Below, one piece after another: positions 7,551-13,253 of a stretch of 13,253 nt of DNA. The number at the start of each line of letters is the position of its first letter. The stretch's first letter is position 1. Both the position numbers and the translations under genes were made by a program. The notes beneath the pieces are model-generated. The model was not told the origin of the DNA, did no database searches, and saw only the letters and a program-made list of their open reading frames with translations. This DNA is from an uncultured Veillonellaceae bacterium (GTDB taxonomy: Bacteria; Bacillota; Negativicutes; Veillonellales; Megasphaeraceae), in contig UREG01000041.1 in NCBI GenBank assembly GCA_900546795.1, positions 1-13,253 of the forward strand, in the 5' to 3' direction.

Positions 7551-8870
7551 TTACGTCTTACTTCTTCTTTTTTTCCACTGTTCCGCCATTTCCGTTTCCC
7601 GGCCATGCCCGCTTGGTTCATAATATACGGTGCCCACCAGTTCATCGGGCAAATACTGCTGGTCTACCCATCCGCTTTCAAACGCATGCGGATATTGGTA
7701 TCCTTTTCCCGCTCCCAGCTCGGCAGCCCCGCTGTAATGCGCATCTTTTAAATGCGCGGGCACCGTTCCGTATCGGCCGCGCCGCACATCGGCCAGCGCC
7801 TTGTCGATGGCCGCGTACGCCCGATTGCTCTTAGGCGCACAGGCAATATATACGACGGCTTCCGCCAGAGGAATGCGCCCTTCCGGCCAGCCCACAAACT
7901 GCACGGCCTGCGCCGCTGCATTGGCAAGAACCAGCGCCTGCGGATCTGCCAGTCCCACGTCTTCCGCTGCACAGATTACTACGCGCCGGGCAATAAACGA
8001 CGGCTGTTCTCCCGCTTCTATCATGCGCGCCATATAATGAAGCGCCGCATCAGGATCAGAACCGCGCATACTTTTGATAAACGCCGATATCGTATCATAA
8101 TGAGCGTTGCCTTTTTTGTCATACGTATGAACTCGTTTTCCCGTCACCTGCTCCAATAATTCCGGCGTCAGCACGGCTCCGGTACTCACCATAGCCGCCG
8201 TCTGCTCTAAAATATTGAGCGCCATTCTGCCGTCTTTATCCGCATACATGGCAATATCCCGCAATACTGCGTCGTCCGCCTGCAGCTCCAAATATCCCAG
8301 CCCTTTTTCCGTATCGGTCAGCGCCCGCCGCAATATCTGCACCACTGCCGTTTCAGACAGCGGCGCCATCTGTATGATACGCAGCCGGGAAAGCAGCGGC
8401 CGGTTCACTTCAAAAAACGGGTTCTCCGTAGTCGCGCCTACTAGAATAATCGTACTGTCTTCCACATACGGCAAGAGCACATCCTGCTGCCCTTTGTTGA
8501 ACCGATGTATTTCATCTAAAAACAGGATCGTCCGCCGCTCATACAGCCGTTTCGCTTTTTTAGCGTCTTCTATGACCGCGCGCACGTCGCCGATGCCTGC
8601 CGCAGCCGCGTTAAGCGTAACAAAACGGCCCTTCGTCATTTCTGCAATAACGTGAGCCAGCGTCGTTTTTCCGGTTCCGGACGGTCCATACAGCAAAAGA
8701 GACGGAACCATATCTTTCTCGATCATAGCGCGCAGATAGGTTCCGGGACCAATGATTTTTTCCTGCCCAAAGATCTCGTCGAGATGGCAGGGTCTCATTC
8801 GTACGGCCAGCGGCTTTCCTGTCAGATCAGACTCTTGCGCCGCTCCAAAAAGATCTATATTTTCCATCAT
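7551..8870 (-). CDS. rarA: Replication-associated recombination protein RarA (MgsA)
   Basis: 439 residues, an AAA+ clamp-loader-like ATPase acting at stalled replication forks. Walker A is GPSGTGKT (K68), Walker B FLDEIHRFNKGQQ (DEIH 119-122), sensor 1 GATTENP at 145-151, and a likely arginine finger in LLSRLR (R162). The C-terminal half carries the RarA tetramer-forming region (SDPDAALHYMARM, ARRVVICAAEDVGLADP, then CAPKSNRAY). Two ATGs, 8870 and 8867, follow GGGAG at 5 and 8 nt; either could be used. The gene starts 15 nt after the 6S RNA terminator U-tract. It heads a compact seven-gene series ending in cinA. No separate promoter is evident between the 6S gene and rarA, so transcription may come from readthrough or a site inside the 6S gene. 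Confidence 0.96.
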   Translation of the reverse strand: MMENIDLFGAAQESDLTGKPLAVRMRPCHLDEIFGQEKIIGPGTYLRAMIEKDMVPSLLLYGPSGTGKTTLAHVIAEMTKGRFVTLNAAAAGIGDVRAVIEDAKKAKRLYERRTILFLDEIHRFNKGQQDVLLPYVEDSTIILVGATTENPFFEVNRPLLSRLRIIQMAPLSETAVVQILRRALTDTEKGLGYLELQADDAVLRDIAMYADKDGRMALNILEQTAAMVSTGAVLTPELLEQVTGKRVHTYDKKGNAHYDTISAFIKSMRGSDPDAALHYMARMIEAGEQPSFIARRVVICAAEDVGLADPQALVLANAAAQAVQFVGWPEGRIPLAEAVVYIACAPKSNRAYAAIDKALADVRRGRYGTVPAHLKDAHYSGAAELGAGKGYQYPHAFESGWVDQQYLPDELVGTVYYEPSGHGRETEMAEQWKKRRSKT

Positions 8871-8885
8871 AATTTCTCCCAGTAT

Positions 8886-8905
8886 AAAAAAGGCCCCACT
8901 GAGCC
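8886..8905 (-). terminator. Intrinsic terminator of the 6S RNA gene
   Basis: On the minus strand GGCTC, loop AGTG and GGGCC form a 5-bp stem (one G-U pair) followed directly by six T. It abuts the closing stem of the 6S RNA and lies 15 nt before the rarA start. The short stem suggests some readthrough is possible. Confidence 0.75.
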
Positions 8906-9076
8906 GTTGTAACCGAGTTTTGATCCTGCAAGACAGCAGGTGGGTGCCCTCCCGAACAGGTTAGCCGTCCCTCGAACAGGGGCATGACTTTCCACGTCCG
9001 GAGCCCAGGCTCCCAAAGTAGAAGTGTTGGTTCAAAACATCGATTACCACACGCACACAGCAGGGTTATCTTTTCT
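8888..9076 (-). ncRNA. ssrS: 6S RNA
   Basis: About 185-190 nt between a strong promoter and a terminator, with no open frame. 6S RNA mimics an open promoter and binds sigma-A/sigma-70 RNA polymerase holoenzyme, adjusting transcription in stationary phase. The closing stem pairs minus-strand bases 9050-9029 (GTGGTAATCG then GTTTTGAACC) with 8926-8906 (GGATCAAAAC then TCGGTTACAAC), about 19 pairs with few mismatches. Inside are an unpaired-looking region (AACACTTCTACTTT), a small GGAGCC/GGCTCC hairpin and an apical region starting GCCCCTGTTCGAGG. Large asymmetric internal bubbles between a closing and an apical stem are the 6S hallmark. The location beside rarA agrees with the 6S-rarA linkage known in many bacteria. 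Ends are estimated from promoter and terminator; the mature 5' end may lie a little further in. Confidence 0.85.
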
Positions 9077-9083
9077 ATGTATA

Positions 9084-9112
9084 AGTATAGCTAATTATCT
9101 GTAAAAAATCAA
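9084..9112 (-). promoter_or_regulatory. Sigma-A promoter of the 6S RNA gene
   Basis: On the minus strand -35 TTGATT (9112-9107), a 17-nt spacer and -10 TATACT (9089-9084). The expected start of transcription is near 9077-9075, which fits the 5' end of the 6S RNA. A T-run just after the -35 makes the spacer AT-rich. Confidence 0.85.
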
Positions 9113-9127
9113 GCGCAGCCCTCTGTG

Positions 9128-9148
9128 TCTATACTTTTTCCGTATAGA
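9128..9148 (-). other. Perfect 7-bp hairpin between tmk and the 6S promoter
   Basis: TCTATAC and GTATAGA flank a 7-base loop (GGAAAAA on the minus strand). It lies 32 nt after the tmk stop and 15 nt before the 6S -35 element. No T-run follows it, so it is not a standard intrinsic terminator. It may mark the 3' end of the tmk transcript or a protein-binding site; the role is not known. Confidence 0.4.
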
Positions 9149-9180
9149 ATCGTTCTTATCCATACGCAGCGTTCCTATGC

Positions 9181-9855
9181 CTATATCATTTCTTTTATTT
9201 TCTCATAGATCTCTTCATGAATAGTTTCCCGGCTCCGAAGCGCTCCATTTGCCGCGCATGCGATTCTCGTCCAGCCGTACCGGGCGACTAATTCATCATA
9301 CGCGCGATGACAGCGCCGCAGATACTCCCGGTCTTTTTCATGGATATCGCCTGTGTCGCCGCCGGTTTTTCCTGCCCGCTCTTTCATCAGCGCTTCACTG
9401 ACGTCTGCCGGCACGTCTAAGAGCAGGACATGATCGGGAACGGGAAGCCCCATTTTATCAAATTCAAAATCCCAAAGCCAGTCTAAAAATGCAGCCCGTT
9501 CTGCCGGCTCCTCATATTTTACCATCTGATGCACCATATTGCTTGTCGTATACCGATCGGCCAGCACGATGCCGCCTTCCTCCAAAAAGAGCTTCCAGTC
9601 CCGCTTCCACGAGGCATACCGGTCTACCGCATAAAACGCCGACGCCGCATAGGGATTGACGGATTGTGCATGCGTGCCGAATTCACCGCGCAGATACATT
9701 TTTACCAGCGCGCTGGAATCGCTGTCATAATCAGGAAAGGATACCGTCTTTACAGAAACGCCGTCTTTCTTCAGCCGTTCAAACAGCATAGCTGTCTGCG
9801 TCGCCTTTCCCGCTCCGTCGCCGCCTTCTAAAATAAACAGCTTGCCTTTTTTCAT
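9181..9855 (-). CDS. tmk: Thymidylate kinase (dTMP kinase), Clostridia-type variant
   Basis: 224 residues from ATG 9855, chosen because GAGGG sits 5 nt upstream; the in-frame ATG at 9867 has its GGAG only 2 nt away. The enzyme phosphorylates dTMP to dTDP for DNA synthesis. The P-loop is EGGDGAGKATQ (K17), the substrate loop NPYAASAFYAVDRY is at 67-80, and the ADRYTTSNMVHQ motif is at 99-110. A LID region with KERAGKTGG is near 158 and IHEKDREYL near 171. The GKATQ P-loop and the YTTSNMVHQ motif match a branch of thymidylate kinases common in Clostridia, rather than the standard GSGKST form. It follows the decarboxylase-family gene by 8 nt, the same pairing as yaaO-tmk in Bacillus. The holB-side genes of that cluster are absent, and a 6S RNA gene comes next. 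Confidence 0.92.
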   Translation of the reverse strand: MKKGKLFILEGGDGAGKATQTAMLFERLKKDGVSVKTVSFPDYDSDSSALVKMYLRGEFGTHAQSVNPYAASAFYAVDRYASWKRDWKLFLEEGGIVLADRYTTSNMVHQMVKYEEPAERAAFLDWLWDFEFDKMGLPVPDHVLLLDVPADVSEALMKERAGKTGGDTGDIHEKDREYLRRCHRAYDELVARYGWTRIACAANGALRSRETIHEEIYEKIKEMI

Positions 9856-9863
9856 GTTATCCC

Positions 9864-11312
9864 TCATTTCTCCTGCAATACCCATATCGTTTGCAGCGTA
9901 CTGTCCTGCGCGCCGTTGGGGATATAGCCCTGCCGCTGTTTTTCTTTTATATACTGAATCACCGCTTCCGTAATCCGTTCTCCCGGGCTGATAATCGGGA
10001 TTCCCGGCGGATAATAAGTGATCGTTTCCCCGGCAATGCGGTGCAGGCTCACTTCCAGCGAAACCGGTTCTTTTGCAGCATACCACGCCGCTCTTGGCGA
10101 AACGGCAGCGCGCGGAACAGGAAGCGGCAGTTCCGCAGGGCTCTCTTTTTTCCCTCTGAACGATTCGCTGATCGTTTTGCAGGCCTGATAGAGCGCTTCT
10201 GCACTGTCTTTGGTATCTCCCAGCGTAAGCAGCACCAGCACATGGCTGCCGTGCACCAGTTCCACTTCGATTCCTTGTTCCCGCAGGCAGCGTTCCGCTT
10301 CTTTCCCGCTAAGGCCAAGTCCGGAAAAATCAATCGTTATTTTCGTTTCATCAAAGCCGCCAACCGCAGCGTCATGCAAGATCTCTTTTCCAAAAGAAAA
10401 AATCCCCGGCAGCCCATTCAGCTGTTCCCGCAGCTGCCGGCTCAGCCGCAGCGTCTCTTCCAGCAGCTGCTGCCCTTTTTCATACAGCTGATGGCGCGCG
10501 GCATCAAGAGATGCCAGAAAAATATAATTGGGACTGGTAGATTGCAATAACGCCATTGCCTTTGCCACCTGCTCCGTATGCCGATACTCTTTATGACAGT
10601 GCAGCATGGAAGTCTGCGTCAGCGATCCGGTCAGTTTATGCGTGCTTTGCGCTACACAGTCCGCGCCGCAGTCCAGCGCCTGCTTCGGCAGGTCCTTGGA
10701 AAACCGCAGGTGCGCACCGTGCGCCTCATCGACCAAAACAACCAGCCCTTTTTCATGCGCGTACCGGATCATCGGTTCTATATCTCCGGCAATGCCGTAA
10801 TATGAAGGATTGATCAAAAACAGCGCTTTTGCTTCCGGATGTTCGTCAATCGCCTGGTACACAGCTTCTTTCGATGGACCAAACGATACCTGCTCCCGCT
10901 CGCTGTATACGGATTCCATATATACGGGAACCGCTCCGCTTAAAATCAATCCGCCCATCACCGATCGATGCGCTTCCCGAGGCAAAATAATCGTTTCCCC
11001 TTCGTTTACATTTGCCAGTATCATTGCCTGAATACAGGCAGTCGTACCATTGATGGAAAAAAACGTATGTCCTGCTCCGTACAGTTCTGCCGCCAGTTCC
11101 TGGGCTTCTTTCAAATAGGTTTCCGGCTCAAACAGATCATCGAGCGCATACATCACACCTAAATCCAAAGGCAGGGCCTCTCCCATGATGCGCGTCATAT
11201 AAGAAGGCGCTCCCTTCCCTGCTTTATGTCCCGGCGTATGAAACGGCACCATCCGCTGCGCGCGGTACGCTTCCAGCGCTTCTGCAAATGGCATATGCTC
11301 TTGTCTTGTCAT
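9864..11312 (-). CDS. Orn/Lys/Arg decarboxylase family PLP enzyme (YaaO-like)
   Basis: 482 residues from ATG 11312. This start has GGAG 8 nt upstream and makes an ATGA overlap with the NUDIX stop; the in-frame ATG at 11318 is a less likely alternative because its GGAG is only 2 nt away. The fold-type I PLP core begins VPFHTPGHKAGKG. SINGTTACIQA binds the cofactor phosphate region, VDEAHGAH (D195, H198) contacts PLP, and STHKLTGSLTQ holds the Schiff-base lysine, K226. The C-terminal domain contains YYPPGIPIISPGE. The N-terminal wing domain of large inducible decarboxylases is absent, as in the Bacillus YaaO/SpeA group. The likely product is a polyamine (agmatine, cadaverine or putrescine), but the substrate cannot be fixed from sequence. 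The gene sits between NUDIX and tmk in one transcription unit. Confidence 0.9.
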   Translation of the reverse strand: MTRQEHMPFAEALEAYRAQRMVPFHTPGHKAGKGAPSYMTRIMGEALPLDLGVMYALDDLFEPETYLKEAQELAAELYGAGHTFFSINGTTACIQAMILANVNEGETIILPREAHRSVMGGLILSGAVPVYMESVYSEREQVSFGPSKEAVYQAIDEHPEAKALFLINPSYYGIAGDIEPMIRYAHEKGLVVLVDEAHGAHLRFSKDLPKQALDCGADCVAQSTHKLTGSLTQTSMLHCHKEYRHTEQVAKAMALLQSTSPNYIFLASLDAARHQLYEKGQQLLEETLRLSRQLREQLNGLPGIFSFGKEILHDAAVGGFDETKITIDFSGLGLSGKEAERCLREQGIEVELVHGSHVLVLLTLGDTKDSAEALYQACKTISESFRGKKESPAELPLPVPRAAVSPRAAWYAAKEPVSLEVSLHRIAGETITYYPPGIPIISPGERITEAVIQYIKEKQRQGYIPNGAQDSTLQTIWVLQEK

Positions 11313-11770
11313 GCCCATTTCTCCATAAACCGCCGCAGGATTTCCTGTCCTTTCACGCCGTCATAATCCGTTAAATGCTGCAGCGAACGGTACAACGACT
11401 GATGCAGCGGATACCGCTTCATCTCTTCAGGACGAACCCATGCAAAATTCAAATGTTCGTTTGAAAGTACTACCTCTTTCTTTTCCGCCTGTGCGATAAA
11501 AATGGCTCCCGTCAAAAATTGATGAGAGCTTCTCTGGTAAGACCACAAGCCGGCCAGAGAAATGACTTTAATATCCAGCCCCGTTTCTTCCTTTACTTCC
11601 CGGCGAAGCGCCATTTCCATATTTTCTCCAAACTGTACGCCGCCGCCCGGAAACTCCCAGGGATGCCGTCCTTCCCGATCTTTTTTCTGAAGGAGCAGTA
11701 TCTCTTCGCCACAAAATATCATGCCTTTTACGCTCATACCCATTCGTCGTTCTCTGCGTCTTTTAAACAT
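11309..11770 (-). CDS. NUDIX hydrolase (MutT-like)
   Basis: 153 residues. The complete Nudix box begins GGVQFGE and ends REVKEETGL, fitting GX5EX7REUXEEXGU; its glutamates bind the metal. NUDIX enzymes split nucleoside diphosphates linked to another group; the substrate here is unknown, and oxidised nucleotides or NADH-like compounds are possible. The basic N-terminus (MFKRRRERRMGMSVKG) is unusual for the family, and translation could begin at a later Met, but GAGG 6 nt before ATG 11770 supports the first start. It is the first gene after an extended -10 promoter and overlaps the following decarboxylase-family gene by 4 nt, so the two are probably coupled. Confidence 0.9.
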   Translation of the reverse strand: MFKRRRERRMGMSVKGMIFCGEEILLLQKKDREGRHPWEFPGGGVQFGENMEMALRREVKEETGLDIKVISLAGLWSYQRSSHQFLTGAIFIAQAEKKEVVLSNEHLNFAWVRPEEMKRYPLHQSLYRSLQHLTDYDGVKGQEILRRFMEKWA

Positions 11771-11805
11771 ACTCTACCTCGGTTCTCTTTTACGATTTCT
11801 ATACT

Positions 11806-11814
11806 ATTATAGCA
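11806..11814 (-). promoter_or_regulatory. Extended -10 promoter of the NUDIX-decarboxylase-tmk unit
   Basis: TGCTATAAT on the minus strand is a perfect TGn-TATAAT extended -10 element, 35 nt before the NUDIX start codon. No good -35 hexamer lies 16-18 nt upstream (the best is TGCTAT), as is common with extended -10 promoters. The upstream DNA is AT-rich and contains a 10-bp palindrome AGAAATTTCT at 11871-11880 that could be an operator. Confidence 0.7.
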
Positions 11815-11921
11815 TACAGCTTTTGCTCATAGCACGCATGACCGCTCTTTTTTCGTACTAATTTTTCATAAGAAATTTCTAAAAAGCAAATCCTTCCCAC
11901 ACGGCCCTCTATCAGCTCCAT

Positions 11922-11967
11922 AAAAAAAGCCGCGCCCTCTTCTCCCGAAGAAATAGGCGCGGTTTTT
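11922..11967 (-). terminator. Strong terminator after the symporter gene
   Basis: On the minus strand CCGCGCC (11962-11956) pairs with GGCGCGG (11936-11930). A second inner stem TTCT/AGAA closes around a TCGGG loop, and a run of seven T follows. It lies about 70 nt after the symporter stop. A T-run on the other strand makes it symmetric, but no plus-strand gene needs it. Confidence 0.9.
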
Positions 11968-12037
11968 CTTTATATACTATATATAATATATAGCAAATAT
12001 ACAGCAATCCGATTATTCTCTTTTCAGGCTCCGTATC

Positions 12038-13253
12038 TCAAGCCCGTTCCAGCTCTTTTACCGGAATTGTATTGCGGCACAGCAGAGAACTTCCTAAAAA
12101 TACAGTGCCGCACACGAGCCATTCCATATAAATCACATGGGGCAATACCCGCACCGCCGGAATCGCCATCCAGGCAGCCAATACGATAAACGAAGCCATG
12201 ATCGTATAGAACGCGCTTTCTTTGCTGCACCATTCCGGTTTATACAAGGTCAGAAGAACGATCACGCTAAATGCAGCCATGAGGCTCAATCCAGCCATCA
12301 ACGTAGCAATGATCCCGCTGATCGTCATAGCCAGCACCAGCGTCAGCAGCCCTAAAAGCAAGACGGACACTCTCGTCACCAGCATGTAGCTTCGTTCGCT
12401 CATGCCAGGCTGTACAAACCGTTTATGGATATCATGAGAATACAGCGTTGCTGAACTCAGCAGCAGATTGCAGGCCGTGCTCACATCAGCCGCCCACAAT
12501 GCGGCAAGGGTAATCCCTGCCAGCCACGGGTTTAAGGTCATGATCATTTTAGGCAATGCCAATGCAGCAGAAATATTCGGATACATTTCTGATGCAATCA
12601 CGCCCATCAGCGCGCTGACAAAACCGATCGGCAGCATAATCAAACCGCCGATAATGAATCCTTTGCGTGCATCCTGCACTGTTTTTGCTCCCAGGGAAAT
12701 CTGAATAATGCTCTGCAGGGAAAGGTTCACCGTTATCAGCACAACGATCCAGGTAATAATATTCACAGATCCGACGCCGTCCACCCAGTCCAGGGCATGC
12801 ACGCTGGGCATATTCACCTGTATCTGTTCCATGCCGCCCGCCATTTTTACCGCCATATAAGCCGCCAGACTAATTCCGATGTATTTCAGACTTACATTGA
12901 ACAGATTGGACACGCTCGCCGACCACATGCCGCCCATCATCGTCACTCCGATAAACACAACCGCGCTCATGAGCATGCCGCTCTGCACGGTGAAAATATC
13001 CGGCATCAGCGCCGCCAAAATTGTACCGCCCGCTACATACTGCAAACTCATCACTACCAGCTGCACCAGAATCTGGCTGACGATTCCTGCAATCATGCCT
13101 TTTTTATCATAATACCGTTCCAACATTTCCGGAATCGTCGTGATCCGCAGTTCCCGATATTTTTTCGCGACAGTCAGCCCCATGACGATAGCGCCGATCC
13201 CCCAGGCCGCAGTATACCAGCCGGCAGACAGCCCTCTTGTATATGCCTGCTCC
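12038..13253 (-). CDS. Sodium:solute symporter (SSS family), 5' end outside the window
   Basis: 404 residues are visible in an open frame that reaches the window edge; perhaps 50-80 N-terminal residues are missing. SSS proteins couple Na+ entry to uptake of a solute such as proline, pantothenate, a sugar or an organic acid, through an inner-membrane LeuT-like fold. The visible part has about eleven hydrophobic helices. GLSAGWYTAAWGIGAIVMGL leads to the loop YRELRITTIPEMLERYYDKK, the SSS pattern for TM3 and its following loop. The later stretch WAADVSTACNLLLSSATLYS, then HDIHKRF, matches the TM8 Na+-site helix with its Ser/Thr pair. The protein ends shortly after a last helix. The substrate cannot be assigned. 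It is transcribed separately from the NUDIX unit, with a strong terminator between them. Confidence 0.88.
   Translation of the reverse strand, partial: EQAYTRGLSAGWYTAAWGIGAIVMGLTVAKKYRELRITTIPEMLERYYDKKGMIAGIVSQILVQLVVMSLQYVAGGTILAALMPDIFTVQSGMLMSAVVFIGVTMMGGMWSASVSNLFNVSLKYIGISLAAYMAVKMAGGMEQIQVNMPSVHALDWVDGVGSVNIITWIVVLITVNLSLQSIIQISLGAKTVQDARKGFIIGGLIMLPIGFVSALMGVIASEMYPNISAALALPKMIMTLNPWLAGITLAALWAADVSTACNLLLSSATLYSHDIHKRFVQPGMSERSYMLVTRVSVLLLGLLTLVLAMTISGIIATLMAGLSLMAAFSVIVLLTLYKPEWCSKESAFYTIMASFIVLAAWMAIPAVRVLPHVIYMEWLVCGTVFLGSSLLCRNTIPVKELERA

Noticed and set aside
8881..8886. TATACT right after the 6S terminator as a rarA promoter
   Set aside because: No -35 element lies 16-18 nt upstream, and transcription would start inside the rarA ribosome-binding site.
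8881..9080. T-box, riboswitch or SRP RNA in the spacer before rarA
   Set aside because: There is no T-box AGGGTGG-ACCGCG motif and no SRP GGAAGC..GCAGC core. The long closing stem with internal bubbles and the rarA linkage fit 6S RNA better.
11977..11993. Palindrome CTATATA-TAA-TATATAG in the symporter 3' untranslated region
   Set aside because: It is purely AT and short, likely to arise by chance in AT-rich spacer DNA; no function is supported.
1..13253. Mobile element, CRISPR array, defence or toxin-antitoxin genes
   Set aside because: No transposase, integrase, regular repeats, tRNA or attachment site was seen; the genes are typical chromosomal ones in one orientation.

Overview
All genes in this 13.25 kb window lie on the minus strand and are read from right to left. 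It is ordinary-looking chromosome of a low-to-mid GC Firmicutes-type bacterium. Promoters look like sigma-A sites, Shine-Dalgarno sequences are strong, and the 6S RNA lies beside rarA. The gene set (ftsK, a short RodZ-like protein, YgiQ-type radical SAM, rimO, cinA) and the Clostridia-type thymidylate kinase suggest a clostridial relative, possibly Negativicutes. That placement is inference from gene content only. I see no prophage, insertion sequence, CRISPR array or defence island.

Right to left: (1) The 3' part of a sodium:solute symporter gene (13253-12038) ends at a strong hairpin terminator (11967-11922). (2) An extended -10 promoter (11814-11806) precedes a three-gene unit: a NUDIX hydrolase, an Orn/Lys/Arg-decarboxylase family PLP enzyme, and thymidylate kinase. 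The first pair overlaps by 4 nt and the second is separated by 8 nt. (3) A gap of about 310 bp holds a 6S RNA gene with a clear promoter (TTGATT-17-TATACT), a long closing stem and its own terminator. (4) Only 15 nt after that terminator begins a very compact series: rarA, ftsK, a short RodZ-like HTH/membrane protein, ygiQ, an orphan solute-binding protein, rimO and cinA (cut by the window edge). Gaps in this series are 1-15 nt, which fits one long transcript with translational coupling.

The series mixes genome maintenance (RarA, FtsK), cell shape (RodZ-like), ribosome modification (RimO) and nucleotide-pool or competence functions (CinA, Tmk, NUDIX).

The most unusual feature is in ygiQ. The gene is split into two overlapping frames by what appears to be exactly 34 extra bases (3601-3634). 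They fall between the first and second cysteine codons of the radical SAM CxxxCxxC motif. Removing them restores a 615-residue protein with the motif CFGACSFC. The second notable point is the 6S RNA placed like a leader in front of the rarA operon, with no separate operon promoter visible. I found no convincing new multi-gene system.
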